Below are positions 1 through 11,974 of a DNA stretch of 64,000 nt, one piece after another (position 1 is the first letter of the stretch; each line of letters starts with the position of its first letter). The position numbers were made by a program, and so were the translations under genes. The DNA is from Cokeromyces recurvatus. Taxonomy: Eukaryota; Mucoromycota; Mucoromycetes; Mucorales; Mucoraceae. The stretch is from contig NW_026251393.1 of the NCBI RefSeq assembly GCF_025118155.1, forward strand, positions 886,001-950,000, read 5' to 3'. The notes beneath the pieces were generated by a model. It made no database searches. It was given only the letters and a program-made list of their open reading frames with translations, and was not told the origin of the DNA.

Positions 1-484
1 ATCACTTTTAGCACAGGGAAATTAGTAAAGATAAAGGATATCCATTTAAATACAAATGAATTGGAAAACATCATAATACAATAAATGAGCCTAATAAATG
101 TATATATATGTGTGTATGTATGTGTGTGTGTGTGTGTGTGTTCGATTTTAATTGAACTATTTGATGGTATTACTAATTTTTAGTTTACCCATAAATAAAC
201 CATATTTCATCTTTGTAGATTACACTAAAGGGTTCTCCTCTAAGTAACGCAACTGTACATGTACCGGCTGAAGATAAAATGATACATGATATAAATCCTT
301 GTACCCAAGAAATATGTTTAACATTTCCTTCTCCTATTGATGTACGGTATGCATGTATGATGAGTATAGCCTTTACAATTTCTGCTAAAGGTAATTCACT
401 AAAAAAAGGGGGAATAGCAACTTTCAAATTTCTAATGTACTGAATCCCATGTGTTAATTGTTGCAAATAAAAAATGGCATTCAT
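1..484 (-). CDS. TRIC-like intracellular cation channel (partial, runs off the left edge)
   Basis: Two exons are visible, 484-189 and 90-1, joined in frame across an intron with donor GTAAAC and acceptor TTTATTAG. The joined reading frame stays open to the window edge. The stretch SWVQGFISCIILSSAGTCT followed by VALLRGEP resembles the TRIC (TMEM38) signature, in which a Trp-containing helix is followed by a LLxGEP-type loop. The next exon, starting GLIYCIMMFSNS, matches the helix that follows in that family. TRIC channels are trimeric potassium-permeable channels of the ER that balance charge during calcium release. Several hydrophobic helices are visible. I chose the ATG at 484; the open frame runs further upstream but without an ATG. 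The family call rests on remembered motif similarity, so confidence is moderate. The alternative is an unrelated multi-pass membrane protein. Confidence 0.55.
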
Positions 485-931
485 TTTAATAAATATAAAA
501 TTAACTGCTAGTGTGTGTGTGGTTTTTATATTTATATAAATTGTAAAATTATTTCTAAAGTAGAAAGAAGCAGTCAATATTTAAAGACAACAACAATGAT
601 CGAATGCATCAATAGAATTACTCATGAGTATAATGAACTTTTCTTTTTTTTTTACATTCCATAATAAAAACAGAACATACTAGTAGATTTCGTTCAGATA
701 AATCTTTATAATTTAAAATATGATCTCTATAGATTATTACCATTCAGGTAATTTGAAATTATATATCCTACTATTGAGGGACTGTCTTTTATAGCTTTGT
801 TTGGGCATAGGTCTATTACATTTAAGATTTAAATTATCCTAAAGCACTATTCAAGCTCTTTTCAAACTCTTTAATAATAGACTTTTTAAAATGATATATA
901 TATAAGGATGCTGTATTTATTGTTTCTTGAA
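485..931. other. intergenic spacer
   Basis: AT-rich spacer between two genes on the minus strand. It must hold the 3' region of the RNase H-like gene and the promoter of the TRIC-like gene. I see no ORF or repeat in it beyond short A/T runs. Confidence 0.6.
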
Positions 932-2354
932 TTATGAAGAAGAGGTACGATTTCTATTAAACTGCGAACTTAGCATATTAAAAATATTTTTAAGACTAAA
1001 AGAAGATAACCAGGAAGAAGATACTTGATCTTCTTCTTTAGTAGTAGTATCACTGTTTTCTGCTTCTTCTTTAATAGAAGCAGATTCATCAATTGTTGTT
1101 TCAGGAACATGTGTATTTTCAATCATTTCTTCTTCCTTTGAATTATCATCGTTAACCTGTTCTTCCTCTTTACTATCTGCAATTGTATTTTTGTTCTCAT
1201 CTATCAAAACAGGTGATTCCACTGCTACTGCTACTGCATCTGTATTAACGTCAAGGGCAGAAGTCATAATGATATCTTCTTCTGATTTATCCTCATTCTT
1301 GTTAGCTTCTTGACATTGTTTACTTTTTTTTTAAAAAAAAAAGAAATAAAATAAAATAAATAAATATAACATTATAATGCATGTATAACTTACTAGTGAT
1401 TTGTTAAAGCTTCAGAAGCGAGATTTATAGCTACTTTTTGTTCCTCAGGTGCTTTTCTTCCTGAAATATGACGCTATACTCTGAATATTAATAACAACAC
1501 AATAATAAAGCAACTAAACTTCATTTACCACTTGCACTTCTTGATCTCTTTCTTTGATTAAATCACGGATTTTATCTACTAAACCTTCATAATTTAAGAA
1601 GCTACCTTTACCAGTAATAGCTTCATACAAATATAAATAATGTGCACTATTGTGATTATTACTATATATTATTACCTCTTGGTAAATCTCTACAAGATGT
1701 ATTTACTATGAAAGGATATTCAATGGCTTTCACTATTTCAATAGCTTTTAATGTTCCCTATACAAACAGGTAAAGAAAATATTAAAATAAAATAAGAGAA
1801 AAAAAAAAATTACTATCACTTACCAATACATAAGCATAATCTAAATCTTGCTGGTTTCCCGCATCTTTCACATAAGTTTCACTATAATTGCGTTCGTCAT
1901 TTTCACCAAAATAAATACCAAAAGCTCCATTTGTTTCATCCATAATGGCCCCAACCCAAATCTGATGAACATTTAGCTTCTAAATAACTAGAGTATTAAG
2001 GGAAAAAAAAGGAGGATATTTACCTGAGATGCGGTTGACTTATTTTTTGTAACTATTAACGTTATAAATCAGGATTGTTAATTACAAAAATAAATATATA
2101 AAAATATAGCAGATATAAATATATACATATAAATATAAATATATGTATATGTATACCGTATGTCGTATATGTATATGTATATTTATGTATTTACTTTTAT
2201 CTCCAGTCTTTTTCTTCGTTACTACTTTCTTGTTGGGTTTATTTTCAGCTTTTGTTTCTCTTTTTCTTTTTACTACTTTCTTATTAACAGGATCACTGTC
2301 ATAAGGAATGAAACTAGGAACGCGATTGTCTTTTAATTCAAGATTAGAGCTCAT
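932..2354 (-). CDS. RNase H-fold protein, probably catalytically inactive
   Basis: Seven exons on the minus strand: 2354-2195, a short exon near 2050-2024, 1961-1824, 1757-1676, 1620-1529, one near 1450-1395, and about 1327-932. The N-terminus is a basic Lys/Arg-rich tail. The core reads WVGAIMDETNGAFGIYFGEN, then a helix ending in GTLKAIEIVKAIEYPFIVNT, then a segment containing RKAPEEQKVAINLASEAL. This is the layout of eukaryotic RNase H1, including the GIYFGENDERN-like strand. The C-terminus is an acidic, low-complexity Glu/Asp/Ser tail. The residues that should bind metal look replaced: no Asp in the first strand, Tyr where the helix Glu should be, and Asn where IxxDS should have Asp. The junction between exons 5 and 6 does not keep frame with the obvious acceptor at TTTCAG, so that edge is unresolved; a downstream AG would keep it. 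Confidence 0.6.
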
Positions 2355-2840
2355 TTATGCTTAAATTTTTATTTTATAAGTTATAAAAAAAAAAAAAAAA
2401 AAAAAAAAATGATAAAAAAAAATTTTTTTTAATTTATTAAACAATAATAAGGAGCAGTAGCATCAGTGTCAGTACTAGGAAATTAAAATTGTAAATGATG
2501 TTGCATATACATGTATTATACAAATCATGCTGTAAAATACATTTGTACAAAATCTCGAATCATTATTTATAATTTTAACTTTTTTTTTTTTTTTTTATAA
2601 ATAGATGTTGCACAATCTTCAAGTTGCTATGGTTGTGTCTTAATAATAAATTGATCTTATTATTTTACTCCACTGTATTATTAATTTTCTTATGTAAAAC
2701 CCCTGTTAAACATATTTGACTATTATATATATAACCGAGAAAATTTTCAGTTTAATTTTTTTTTTTCTTGGACCATTGTTTGTTTGTTTTTTTTTTAACT
2801 TTAATTTTTTTTTATTATTTGTATTAGTCATTAGATTGTA
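2355..2840. promoter_or_regulatory. divergent promoter between the RNase H-like gene and CCP1
   Basis: A 486-bp interval between two head-to-head start codons. It contains an A tract near 2384-2409 and T tracts near 2579-2596 and 2757-2766 and 2788-2815. No specific factor site can be named with confidence. Confidence 0.5.
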
Positions 2841-4413
2841 ATGGCTTCTTCATTACGTCCATTGCGTTCTTTAGCAACCTGTATGGGGACGCATCAATTC
2901 ATGCGTCCTGCTGCTATTATCCCCAAGACTCGCGTATCTCCATTCCAATATAGCAATAGATTCTATACCACTACTCCACCTGTCAAAAATGGTGGCAAAT
3001 TTAGCCCTCTTTTGTGGATTGGTAAATTATCATTTTATTCTCGTCTTTTTTTTTTTTCTTTTTTCTTTTTTTTTTTTTTTTATAAAATAATATTTATATT
3101 TAACTATCTGTATTATAGGTCTTGCTTCACTCGGTGGTGCATATTCATATTATCAAAATCAAAGAGCTATCAACATTGATGCTAGTCTTGATCAAGATAA
3201 AAAGCCTACTGAACCTAAAAAGGAATTAAATACAAACGGACCTTCAACCCCAGCACCTACTAATAAACCTGACAATACAAAGAAAACTGCTGCTGAGAAA
3301 AATATTGATTACCAACAAGTATATAATGATATTGCTGAATTATTAGATTCAAATCCTGAGTAAAGTTTTAGAGTTATTATTATTATTATACATGTGTATG
3401 TATTCATATGTTTCTTCTTTTTTTTTTTCTGATTTTTAATAGATACGATGATGGTTCATATGGTCCTGTTCTCTTACGTCTTGCTTGGCATTCATCCGGT
3501 ACTTATAATGTTAAAGATGGCTCAGGTGGTAGTAATGGTGGCACTATGCGTTTCAAGGCTGAATCCTCTCATTCTGCTAATAATGGATTGGAAGTTGCAC
3601 GTGATTTACTTGAAAAACATATTAAACCAAAATATCCTGAATTAAGTTATGGTGATATGTATACTCTCGGTGGTGTAGTAGCAGTTCAAGAACTTGTAAG
3701 TTGCGAATTAAAGAGATATAGAATATATATAGAGAAAAAAGGCCCATTCGATTAATTCTCCTTTTATTTTTTATTATTATTATTATATTTATATACATAT
3801 ATATATGTATATAATAGGGTGGACCTGATATCAAATGGAGACCTGGTCGTAGAGATCAAGGTGAAAATATGTGTACACCTGATGGTCGTCTTCCTGATGG
3901 ATCTAAAAAGGCTGACCATGTTCGTGATATCTTTTATCGTATGGTATGTAATGATGAATAAGTTTATATATTATTATTATATATGCTAAACTAGGGTTTT
4001 ATTTTTATATATATTAGGGCTTTAATGATCGTGAAATTGTTGCTTTGACTGGTGGACATGCTTTGGGTAGATGTCATCTTGATCGTAGTGGTTATGAAGG
4101 ACCATGGCAAGAAGCACCTACTTTCTTTACAAATGAATACTATAGAGCTATTACTACTCGAGAATGGGTTAAGAAGGATCTTCCTAATGGTAACTGGCAA
4201 TGGAGTGATAAGAATAATCCTGATATTATGATGTTACCTATTGAAATTGCTATGCTTGAAGATGAAAAACTTAGACCTTATTTCGAACTTTACGCTAAAG
4301 ATGCAGAACAATTCTTTGAAGATTTTGCTAAAGCATTCAAGAAATTGATTGAACTCGGTGTCCCTTTTACTGGTGAAGAGAAAGAATATGTCTTTAAGAG
4401 GGTTAATGTTTAA
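2841..4413 (+). CDS. CCP1: cytochrome c peroxidase, mitochondrial
   Basis: Five exons: 2841-3021, 3119-3359, 3443-3695, 3818-3943 and 4018-4413, all with GT..AG borders and consistent phases. The protein starts with a basic, Ser/Arg-rich mitochondrial presequence. A hydrophobic stretch ([16 protein letters not shown]) follows, matching the sorting signal that delivers yeast Ccp1 to the intermembrane space. The haem peroxidase fold shows the distal [10 protein letters not shown], the proximal GGHALGRCH and the radical-site Trp in GYEGPW. It reduces hydrogen peroxide with electrons from cytochrome c. One oddity: the residue matching yeast Asp235, which hydrogen-bonds the proximal His, reads as Glu ([10 protein letters not shown] against the yeast MMLPTDYSL). 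Family assignment is secure; the length is normal for Ccp1. Confidence 0.95.
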
Positions 4414-4728
4414 ACCGTTTCTATTAAGGAGATCAAGTGATATAATAATATAATAAATGCATTCAATAATTTATGATAAGGGGTAAAATGAAAATCTAAC
4501 TTTTAATTGGCTGTAACTCTCAATACAAGATATTATGCAAAGTATAACAATAACTTATATTTCTTTATACTGTCAAAGAGAATAATGAATCTTTAATAAA
4601 TAGTGCAAAACTATTAGAAAGTAACGTGTATATATAAATAAGATATATAAACTTGAAAAAATAAACAAAAAAAAATAAACAAAAAAAAAATTAAAATTAA
4701 ATCCTATTACTTAATCTTATAAAAAAAA

Positions 4729-5294
4729 ATGAAGAATATAATTCTACTTATTTTGCTTTCTATCCTTGGAACAAATGCATTTTGTATATACAATAACATT
4801 GAAAAGGGCGCAGATGGTACAGTTACAAAATATTGGTTAAGACAACAGCCTTATAATGCTGGTCCCAATTATTTCTCGTAAGTTTATTAGTTAAAAAAAA
4901 GTTCTAATATTATAGTATTTACTTTCCCCCCCCTTTATTAGGCGTTTTGCAAATTACAATTTAGCCAATGGCGAGAAAACATGTTGTGCTTACACAAACA
5001 CGGATTGCTGTAGATCTGGAAAAATTGATGATGAACTCTACATGGTTGTAAGTATTTAATTATTATTATTTTCCTTATTCTTCCTCCTAATCTATGAAAT
5101 CTATAATATTACAGGCTGCAAGAACTACCGGCACTATGACCTTCCCTCCTCTCGTTATCAGTTTTCCCTCGGGTGGTTCGATTGTGTTTAATGGTGACGC
5201 AAATCCAGCAACCGAGAAGATCAAGGTCTACAACCCTGATGGTTCACCTTATGGCTTTAAATTCAGAGTCGACGATCAAGCTGGATATACATAG
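4729..5294 (+). CDS. small secreted protein, unknown function
   Basis: Three exons, 4729-4877, 4942-5047 and 5115-5294, give a protein of about 144 residues. The start is the ATG at 4729, which begins a clear signal peptide (MKNIILLILLSILGTNAF). The mature part contains a cysteine cluster, CCAYTNTDCC, encoded by exon 2. It is followed by a beta-rich, Gly/Pro-rich segment with no obvious catalytic motif. Splice phases agree at both junctions. The cluster suggests disulphide bonds and therefore secretion. I do not recognise the family. It lies 315 bp downstream of CCP1 on the same strand but shows no functional link to it. Confidence 0.65.
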
Positions 5295-5889
5295 GGATTA
5301 TATCTGATTAGAAGAGAAAAAAGACTCTATTCTTTAATACTTAACTTATTCTATTTACTGTTATATTAAACTATGAATTATACATAGATGATTATTTATT
5401 TACTTGATGTAAAATATAAAAATAAACCATATTTAAAAAAAAGAAAAAAGGTTACCAATAGGTTTTAGAGATTAGTCAGTGTTATCCAATAAAAAACATT
5501 GATATAGGAGATCACGATTATTACATAATTAATGCATTTATATTAATAATAAAATTAAGCTAGATATTTATTCTACCATAGCTATACTTAGTAGTAAATA
5601 GTTTATTTATATAATAGTGTTTATTTTCTACAGAATAAATAATACACGTACATATATACTAGTAGAATGAGCAGGTTTTATTATACTATGTGAAAAAAAG
5701 GAAACATATATAGATCACGCTTAGTCAATTAAGCAGGTATATTTATTTATATGTTATATAATAATAATAAGAATAATAGGAAAACATTCAGAAATTACCC
5801 GCCTGCGATTACTCGTTCTTTATTACTAATAGCAGGGCTACCCTAGCATTTTTCTCCTTTTAGTTATTTTGTTTGACCTGCGAGTCTAA

Positions 5890-5931
<42 letters not shown>

Positions 5932-7614
5932 AGAGAGAGAGAAAGAGAAAGAGAAAGAGAGAGATGATTTAAAGCAATATTTCTTTTTTAGTGCGAAAGA
6001 AAAAAGCAATAGTGCTGTTAAAAACACGAAATTTAGAATATCATTTCATCTATTATTTTGATAACAGTAATTTTCATTTTTTTTTTTTAAAGAATAATGC
6101 AAAATATTCACATGATTGTTAAAAAAAACAGTTCGATCCGGAATACATCATGTGTTTGTTATGCATTAATTCTATAGATGGATATGAAAAAAAATCTTCT
6201 ATCAGTGCCAATAATACAGCTGTTCCAAGTATAGAAAGCCTTTTATTATATGTACCACCCAAGGCCTAACAAAAGAAGGTTCAGGTTAAATATTTCTCCA
6301 GTGAAGCGATCCAAATAAAATTATTGTACGATAATTCCTTTTTTTTTTCATTTTATCAAATGCTTATATTTAATTTTGTCACCTTATTCATATTACTCCT
6401 TTTCAAATATCGTCAGTTATTAATTATTACTTTATCTATGATATATTACCAAAATTATTCTTCATAATTTACTTCACTTTATTATTAACTATAATAATTT
6501 CGTATTGAAAACATATAGATATCACATTGAAAGAAATGTTATTGAAATCATCATCTCATCTTTTTTTTAATTAATTTTGTATTTTGGTATTTAAACTTAT
6601 TTACATCTGATAAAGAAGTATATTTTATGTATTCCAGCTATGGTACTAGCTTTAATTACAACAATCTATATTATAAATACATTTATGTAATTTAACCCTC
6701 ATATTCAATATATTATACAGACATAGACACCAATAAATGTATGTATCTTTCTTTAAATAATATTAAGATCTATCATCACTAGTTGCACGAGTGTTCCCGA
6801 ATTAAGATATATAAGAGCAATAACTATGGAAATAGTATATTTAGCTGGATCAAGCTATATATTTAAACATCTTTAATCAGCAAGAATAACTGTCATAGTT
6901 GTAAGACTTGTAACTTAATTCAATAAGATAAATAGTCATAATAAAGCATATAGTGCACTTGTATAATAATTTTGTGTATATTTACTGTTGTATAAATAAT
7001 TAATAAAAGTCCTACATCTAAAAATATATTTTCTTCTATTATTGTTCTGCTGAATATAGATTTATAAAGATAACTTTATATAAGTTAAACTAGGGTAAAC
7101 TAAGAATAATAAAATACACGTAATAATTGATTCCACTCAGAATAAACATGTTAGTTATAAAAATAAATATATACAAAAGACATGGATCTACATCTATAAT
7201 AACTCTTAGTAATCATCCTATAATTATATTATCAAATACAATTTGTTATATTTTTATCTTCTTATTACTCATCATCTTTATCCACAAAATATATAAATGC
7301 TTTTACACTATTAACCCTTATTATATATACTTGAATTGAATTATACTTAGAATTGAATTAATTCATTTTTTATCTTAATAAACTTATTGACAAGTCTCAA
7401 CATACTTTTTCTGTCCGTTTTCTTTTATTTCTCTTTTATTTCCTTTATTTATATTTTTATTATTTAACTTGCCTAAACCACAACATTTGAATCTTTAAGT
7501 ATTTTTGTAAATAAAGTAACCCGTGAAAAAAAAATTGAGCTTCCTAGGGTACTTATTTAAAAATTGAATAATAATATAATTTATAGTGATCACGGCTACC
7601 ATAAAATAACTTAT

Positions 7615-7663
<49 letters not shown>

Positions 7664-7818
7664 GTAACTGTAATGAGAAAGCGTAAGAAAATTCGATGCC
7701 AACAAATTGGTGAAATAATGGGTGGATTTAGGAATTTCCATTAATTTTATTGGTCAGTCGGAGCTTAAATATATCAATATCGAATATAATTGATATAATG
7801 AAAAAAAAACCAACAAGA
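5295..7818. other. AT-rich intergenic region
   Basis: About 2.5 kb without a convincing gene. It contains an A36 tract at 5893-5928 followed by a purine (GA)n stretch to about 5963, and an A40 tract at 7622-7661. Short open frames here have no coding character. A 39-codon frame near 6150-6268 looks accidental. Confidence 0.6.
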
Positions 7819-7892
7819 GCTTCTATGGCGCAATTGGCTAGCGCGTCTGACTGTTAATCAGGAGGTTGGTGGTTCGAGCCCACCTAGGAGCG
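7819..7892 (+). tRNA. tRNA-Asn (anticodon GUU)
   Basis: A 74-nt cloverleaf without an intron. The acceptor stem GCTTCTA pairs with TAGGAGC (one G-T pair) and the discriminator base is G. The D-arm contains GGCGCAATTGGCTAGCGC (A box). The anticodon stem-loop is CTGACTGTTAATCAG, giving anticodon GTT. The T-arm GGTGGTTCGAGCCCACC carries the B box GGTTCGAGCC. Asn tRNAs with a GUN anticodon are queuosine targets, which is relevant because a queuosine salvage gene lies at 51.6-52.8 kb. Confidence 0.96.
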
Positions 7893-7897
7893 TTTCA

Positions 7898-7905
7898 TTT
7901 TTTTT
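7898..7905 (+). terminator. RNA polymerase III terminator of tRNA-Asn
   Basis: A run of eight T residues starts 5 nt after the tRNA 3' end, the usual Pol III stop signal. Confidence 0.8.
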
Positions 7906-7929
7906 CAATTTTCATCCCTTTCCTGCCTG

Positions 7930-7985
<56 letters not shown>

Positions 7986-8489
7986 TTGAAAATAACTATT
8001 CTTTTGCAATAATAATAATAAAAAGGTAATAATTTTTTTAAAAGGAAGGATAAAGTAGCTTCTTTTTTTTATAAATGTTTAGTAATAGGTAGTAGTGATA
8101 TTGTTATTGTCTAATTAGTGTTGATAACAAAAATATTTCTTTATTTTACTAAACTATATTTATTACTTTTTATATCTTTTGCATTGTTATAACAAAGTAA
8201 ATTATAATAGTTATACTAAGCTGGTTATAATAAAAAAAATATATGAGATAATGTAAAGCTGTTTATTGTTGAAGAAAGTATAATAATACGGAAATAGTTT
8301 AAGTATAACGCGTCTTTAAATTTAAAACTAATAATAATAATAATAAATCTCACAATAATAAATTTATTAAATAATTACTTTATATTATTATCACAACTAA
8401 TACGATAAAACTGTCAATTACATATATATTGAATGAGGAAAGAAAATTAATTTATTTTAGGTATGAAAAATGACAGATATTTTATTTAT
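7906..8489. other. AT-rich spacer with a T52 tract
   Basis: Contains an uninterrupted T tract at 7933-7984, the longest homopolymer in the window, and an (AAT)n stretch near 8330-8345. The rest is featureless AT-rich DNA leading to the 3' end of POP1. Confidence 0.7.
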
Positions 8490-10688
8490 CTAATATAAAA
8501 GTTCAAGTTGAGCTGGCCTTGCCTTTAAAGAGGATGTATTTCTTATAAGAACAACCATCTTTACAGAACGATTTTGCCTATTTTATCAATAAGAAAAAAA
8601 AAGTTTATTAAATTGATTGATTACTATAGAATGACAATGATAATAATAATAAAAAAAAAACTTACGATTTATCTATGGATTTAAGCTTTTTTAATCCACT
8701 CATTGTACAAGCACCTATGCCAAAACCATAACCAAGACTTAAAGAAAAATTACCGTTTGTTATATAACCTATCTGTTGTTGCTTTGAAGGTAATTCAAAT
8801 GACTTATATATATATGGATCAGTTGTAAATTGTTAAGACCTTTGTAATCTTATATGTCTAAAACATACCTTATCTACATCAGTATCTAATTCTAAAAATT
8901 CCTTCATCTTTCTTTTACTTTTTTTTAAAGGTGATGATTTTTGACGAATACGATATGTATAATATTGATATTCCTCAGGGTCTTCTAACAAATAAATCAT
9001 AGCATTAACTAAAGGCTTTCCACGGTCAATATATTTTACACGAATTTTAATGAGTAGGTCATCCATATAAAAATCCGACAAATGCAATGACGGATCTAGT
9101 CCTCGTTGGCGTATTAATGCTTCTAATGTTGATTGGTAGTTTTGTGTTGTTGAAGAATCTAAAAGAGATAACACTAAACGTTCTCCATTTATCAATGAAT
9201 ATCTAGGACGTGCTGACAAATGTTCCTGATTTTCTTTTCCTTCTTCAATAACATCCATACGATCTACTGTAGATAAACTTTCAAATGCGCATTCAAATGG
9301 ATGGTCAACTCCACGTTTAGCATAGTTAACACGTTTTGCAGGAGGGCGCCTCTGCCAAACGTTTTCTGCTGCCTTTTGAACCATCTTACGATGAGCTTCA
9401 AAGGCTCGTGTACCTGGATAATCTTGTGGAAAACAAGGATAACCACTTTCAAAATGCATAGCATGCACATCTTCATATCCAGCTACACGGGCTCCTGCAA
9501 ATACAAATGATTTCCAAAATGCAAGCCCAAATCCACGGGGAATAATTAATGTCCATCCTTCTACAAACTCATGTGAAGATAGAGGTTGGGGTGATTGATT
9601 ATTATAGATTGGTCCTCCTCGCTGAATTAATAAAAGGGGAATTTGACTATCTTCTGGTGTAGCTTCTAGTTTAGTACCTGGTATTAAGTTCTTTTCACGA
9701 CGTATATTCAATCCATAATCAGATATTTTATTATCAAACAAGGATTGACGCAATTCTTTATTCCAAATAGTTGTTTCCGCTGCATCTGATGGCCATTGAT
9801 CCAAAATATGCTGAATATTTTTTTGATTCTCATTAGAAATTGTGTTAGTCCTTGGTGGTACTTTTTGAGGGAATCTAAATGTTATTCAACTATTAGTTTT
9901 TTTTTTCTTTTTCCTTTTTTTTTTCTTTTTTACTTTAATCGAGGATCTTGAACAACAAGACCAATAACAGTTCCAGGAGACATTGAACAAGAAGAACGGA
10001 GCTCTTTTAATCTATTCCATACATTGTTGCCCTTGATGGATTCATCGGGAATAGGATCAAGAATAGTCTGTAATAAAGCTGTTGATCGTGGACCAGTCAA
10101 TTCAAATCGTAAAATGTCATCACGCAAGTCGTTTAACTGAATATTGGTTGTTTTTGTTTCTTTAATTGCCATTTTTAAATATATATTGGCCTCATGAACT
10201 GCAGAAGGATGAATCCATAGCCAGATTGTATCAGTCGTCTTTGGTTTCCATAAAAATGAAATTGGACAAATAAGTTTCAATGGGTATCCTAAATACTCAT
10301 ATAAATGAGTATATCCAATCCTTTTACCGCTAATATACCTAACCAAAACCAAAATATAAATATTATACATTTGGCAAACAAAAAGTATGTGGTGTATAGA
10401 TATACCTTTCACTTCCAACAGAAGATAGTCCAGCATCTGTCATTGTATTTAACACTTTAATGATATCGTTTTTATCACCCTTTAACTCAATACAAGCCAT
10501 ATAAGATGCATCATGTATAATTGAAAGACGAGTAAATGATCGATATGTAACACGGATTGATTTTGTGTTTGGACGTGCTGCAATTCGATGACCCCATATA
10601 TCATTCATTTTCATTCTTTTTGTATGCCACATGTGAGTTTCTAACCATTTTTTTGATTCTATAAGAGAGTATATGAGTAACTACATAC

Positions 10689-10720
<32 letters not shown>

Positions 10721-11518
10721 TAAAATGATTGCATCATATTTTGTTTATTTACTTTGACGTCTAAGAAATTCTTCTACTGTATTTCTAGGCGTTTTGATCT
10801 TTTTAATCTTTTTACGTATCAATGGAGCATTAGGTGCTGAACAGTAAGCCTAACAAAAAAAAGTGTTTAATATATATGTACCATTTAATCAATAATATGC
10901 ATAATATTACTTCTTTTGCTGCCTTTGCTCTTAATCTAGCAGGGAGCCTATTTATATTATGGCTTGCTGCACGACGACGAAGGCCTCGAGGAAGTGATTG
11001 AAAAGCAAGTTCGTTAAGTGCATAACTATTTTTTTTTAAAAAAAAATAAAGTATTAAATTACTGTAATATTAGCCATTCTTTATATAATTACCTAGCTCT
11101 TTTAATGGCTGTTTGCATTTCATTAATCTCCGTTATACGCGCCAACGCATATCTATCAGCTTCAATTGGCCCAGTTACTCTTGGTATGTTCTCAGCTATA
11201 AAGAGTATGTATTTTGACGATTAACTTTTCAATTTTTCTTTTAAAAAAAGAAAAAAACTTGTTTATACTAAACATTACTGAGGCTATTGTCTGTTTTATT
11301 ATGTGTTCCAATTTGTCGAATTGACTTATTTCTTTCTACATGTAAAATCCAAATGTTAACATGAAGTTGAATCGATCGATTTCAAAAAAAAAAAAAGAAA
11401 AAATACCTCTTCTTTTTTGTTTTCCAGAGAGATTGTTATCATTTGTTGATTTTGAAGTAGCTGAACTTACATTACTCAATACTTCTGAACCTTCTCTACT
11501 GTTAGGCTTGGATGACAT
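8490..11518 (-). CDS. POP1: ribonuclease P/MRP protein subunit POP1
   Basis: A multi-exon gene on the minus strand. The ATG at 11518 opens a Ser/Asn-rich leader with a donor at 11406. Later exons encode a conserved basic block (SLPRGLRRRAASHNINRLP), then the Pop1 signature MWHTKRMKMNDIWGHRIA, and then the POPLD region near WPSDAAETTIWNKE and RGFGLAFWKSFVFAGARVAG. The last two exons encode the C-terminal glycine-rich element (GYGFGIGACTMSGL) and a final segment ending ARPAQLELLY. Pop1 is the largest protein of nuclear RNase P and RNase MRP, binding the RNA and needed for tRNA 5'-end and rRNA processing. The splice junctions I checked keep phase. It is divergently paired with ALG5. Confidence 0.95.
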
Positions 11519-11830
11519 TACAATGAATGATTAATGTAAATTAAAAAAAAAAAGAGCACATTACAGTCACGAAGATCAGAAATAATAATAATAATAAAAA
11601 AAAAAAAAAATTCTTGAAAAAGTCAAATTGTTGTGCCTTAATTTTTATTGGTTAAAGCATTTACTTGCTTTTTTGTGTGCAGATACTTTATTGGCTGCTA
11701 AAACTAAAAATTAATTTATAAATAAACGCTTTACTTTTCCCTTTTTCTTCTTGACAAACCAAAAAAAATATAAAAGAGGAGAGAAGATAAATAGCAACAG
11801 CAACAATAGAAGGAAACCGAGTCTTTCATT
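11519..11830. promoter_or_regulatory. bidirectional promoter POP1/ALG5
   Basis: A 312-bp head-to-head interval. Two ATTGG pentamers (CCAAT boxes on the opposite strand) lie at 11647-11651 and 11690-11694. A TATAAAAG element sits at 11769-11776, 55 bp before the ALG5 ATG. The motifs are seen in the sequence; their use is inferred. Confidence 0.55.
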
Positions 11831-11937
11831 ATGGTGTTTTTATATTTTATATCTATTATTTTTATTACAGTGATAGCTTTAGTATGTAACAAGCATATAA
11901 TTGCCTTTTAAGCAGACAATTTATAGTTCCTTATTGT

Positions 11938-11974
<37 letters not shown>

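Noticed and set aside
5873..6061. Open frame beginning near the A36 tract
   Set aside because: Its amino acids are mostly Lys and Glu/Arg from poly-A and (GA)n; it is repeat-derived, not a gene.
6154..6270. 39-codon frame (MCLLCINSIDGYEKK start)
   Set aside because: Too short, no upstream exon found, no conserved motif.
7127..7339. 70-codon open frame in AT-rich spacer
   Set aside because: Ile/Tyr/Asn-rich composition typical of random AT-rich DNA, with no splice partners or neighbours in frame.
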